The notes beneath the pieces are model-generated. The model was not told where the DNA came from. It did not search any database and saw only the letters and a list, made by a program, of their open reading frames with translations. DNA of 6,990 nt from an uncultured Alcaligenaceae bacterium. GTDB taxonomy: Bacteria > Pseudomonadota > Gammaproteobacteria > Burkholderiales > Burkholderiaceae_B. The DNA lies in the NCBI GenBank assembly GCA_937897265.1, contig CALCPT010000227.1:1-6990 (forward strand), written 5' to 3'. This document shows positions 6,352 to 6,990 of this stretch, piece after piece. The position numbers and the translations under genes are program-made. Position 1 is the first letter of the stretch, and each line of letters opens with the position of its first letter.

Positions 6352-6458
6352 GCCGGTCGCCTTGTACTGAACACTGCTGCCTTGTTGTTCACGGCTGACT
6401 CCGTCGCTGGCGCGTGTTTTTTGCCGGAGAGCGGCCGTGGTGTCGCGAAACAATTAGC

Positions 6459-6960
6459 TTAAGCACGATGCATAAACTCGTGAAGCACTTCGCCCGTGTG
6501 CGATTTTGAACGCACGGCCATCACCTGCTCGGGGGTTCCTTCGATGACTAGCTTGCCGCCACCTGTGCCGCCCTCTGGACCCAAATCTAGCAGCCAGTCG
6601 GCCTCGGCAATGATGTCAAGGTTGTGCTCGATCACTACGACGGTATTGCCAGCTTCAACGAGACGATGCAACACGCGGATCAGCTTCTCGACGTCTGCCA
6701 TGGATAAGCCAACGGTTGGCTCGTCGAGCACGTAGAGTGTATGTGGCAGGCGCGACGCGCGTCCGGTGGTAATCACGCCTTCCGTCATCCGAGCTTTTGC
6801 TAGCTCGGTCACTAACTTGATCCGCTGGGCTTCGCCACCAGACAGAGTCGGTGAGGGTTGTCCGAGGGTGATGTAGCCTAAGCCTACGTCTTGCATGAGT
6901 TGCAGTGGATGTCGAATTTTCGGATGGGCGGCAAAGTAGCCAATCGCATCATCGACTTCA
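6459..6960 (-). CDS. uvrA: Excinuclease ABC subunit A, C-terminal fragment
   Basis: The last 167 residues of UvrA, the ATPase that finds bulky DNA lesions and loads UvrB in nucleotide excision repair. The full protein is about 940-960 residues, so most of it lies beyond the contig end. The fragment carries the second nucleotide-binding domain: the ABC signature [11 protein letters not shown], Walker [12 protein letters not shown], the H-loop VIEHN, and the C-terminal [12 protein letters not shown] and VIEGTPE segments typical of UvrA. The frame continues open into adapter sequence, where it gives the tell-tale artefact residues CSSDL; these and any start codon there are not real. It is upstream of pabB on the same strand, with five bases to the earliest pabB start codon or 107 to the preferred one. 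Confidence 0.95.
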
Positions 6961-6990
6961 AGATCGGAAGAGCACACGTCTGAACTCCAG
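6961..6990. other. Illumina TruSeq adapter (right end)
   Basis: The last 30 bases match the TruSeq index/read-2 adapter, beginning AGATCGGAAGAGC and ending TGAACTCCAG. Its reverse complement has the same 3' end as the 14 bases at the left edge. Biological sequence therefore ends at about 6960. Confidence 0.97.

Noticed and set aside
1..6990. Terminal inverted repeats suggesting a transposon or linear element
   Set aside because: The repeated ends are sequencing adapter, and no transposase or target-site duplication is present.

Overview
This looks like a complete short assembly contig from a betaproteobacterium, most likely of the order Burkholderiales and perhaps Alcaligenaceae-like. The placement rests on a periplasmic receptor of the Bug/TctC type, a 2-hydroxyacid dehydrogenase and a PabB whose wording resembles Burkholderiales proteins I recall, and a moderate GC content. 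It is inferred from protein style, not from a search. Both ends are untrimmed Illumina TruSeq read-2 adapter (1-14 and 6961-6990), so genuine genomic sequence runs only from 15 to 6960 and both terminal genes are cut at the adapter junctions.

Left block, + strand (15-2720): a 5'-truncated RraA/HMG-aldolase-like protein, a D-2-hydroxyacid dehydrogenase and a tripartite tricarboxylate transporter (TTT) receptor. They lie head to tail with gaps of 29 and 70 bases and read as one operon for uptake and breakdown of an unidentified organic acid.

Right block, - strand (6960 down to 2691): the C-terminal end of uvrA, then pabB, then pabC. UvrA is the damage-recognition ATPase of nucleotide excision repair. 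PabB and PabC make 4-aminobenzoate for folate synthesis: PabB (with an amidotransferase partner not seen here) converts chorismate to aminodeoxychorismate, and PabC releases 4-aminobenzoate and pyruvate.

Between pabB and pabC, on the opposite strand (3415-5171), sits a two-gene operon for two predicted outer-membrane lipoproteins. The first vaguely resembles the LPP20 lipoprotein group. The second has an N-terminal region resembling the FlgT N-terminal domain. Neither function is established. The pair separates two genes of one pathway that are often adjacent or fused, and its ends are packed tightly: 43 bases between the divergent starts of pabC and lipoprotein 1, and a 50-base convergent overlap with pabB. 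The TTT receptor gene overlaps pabC convergently by 30 bases.

I see no RNA genes, CRISPR arrays, insertion sequences, phage genes or origins, and no gene-free stretch longer than about 110 bases. The lipoprotein pair is the least explained part of the window. Nothing here shows a clearly new biological system.
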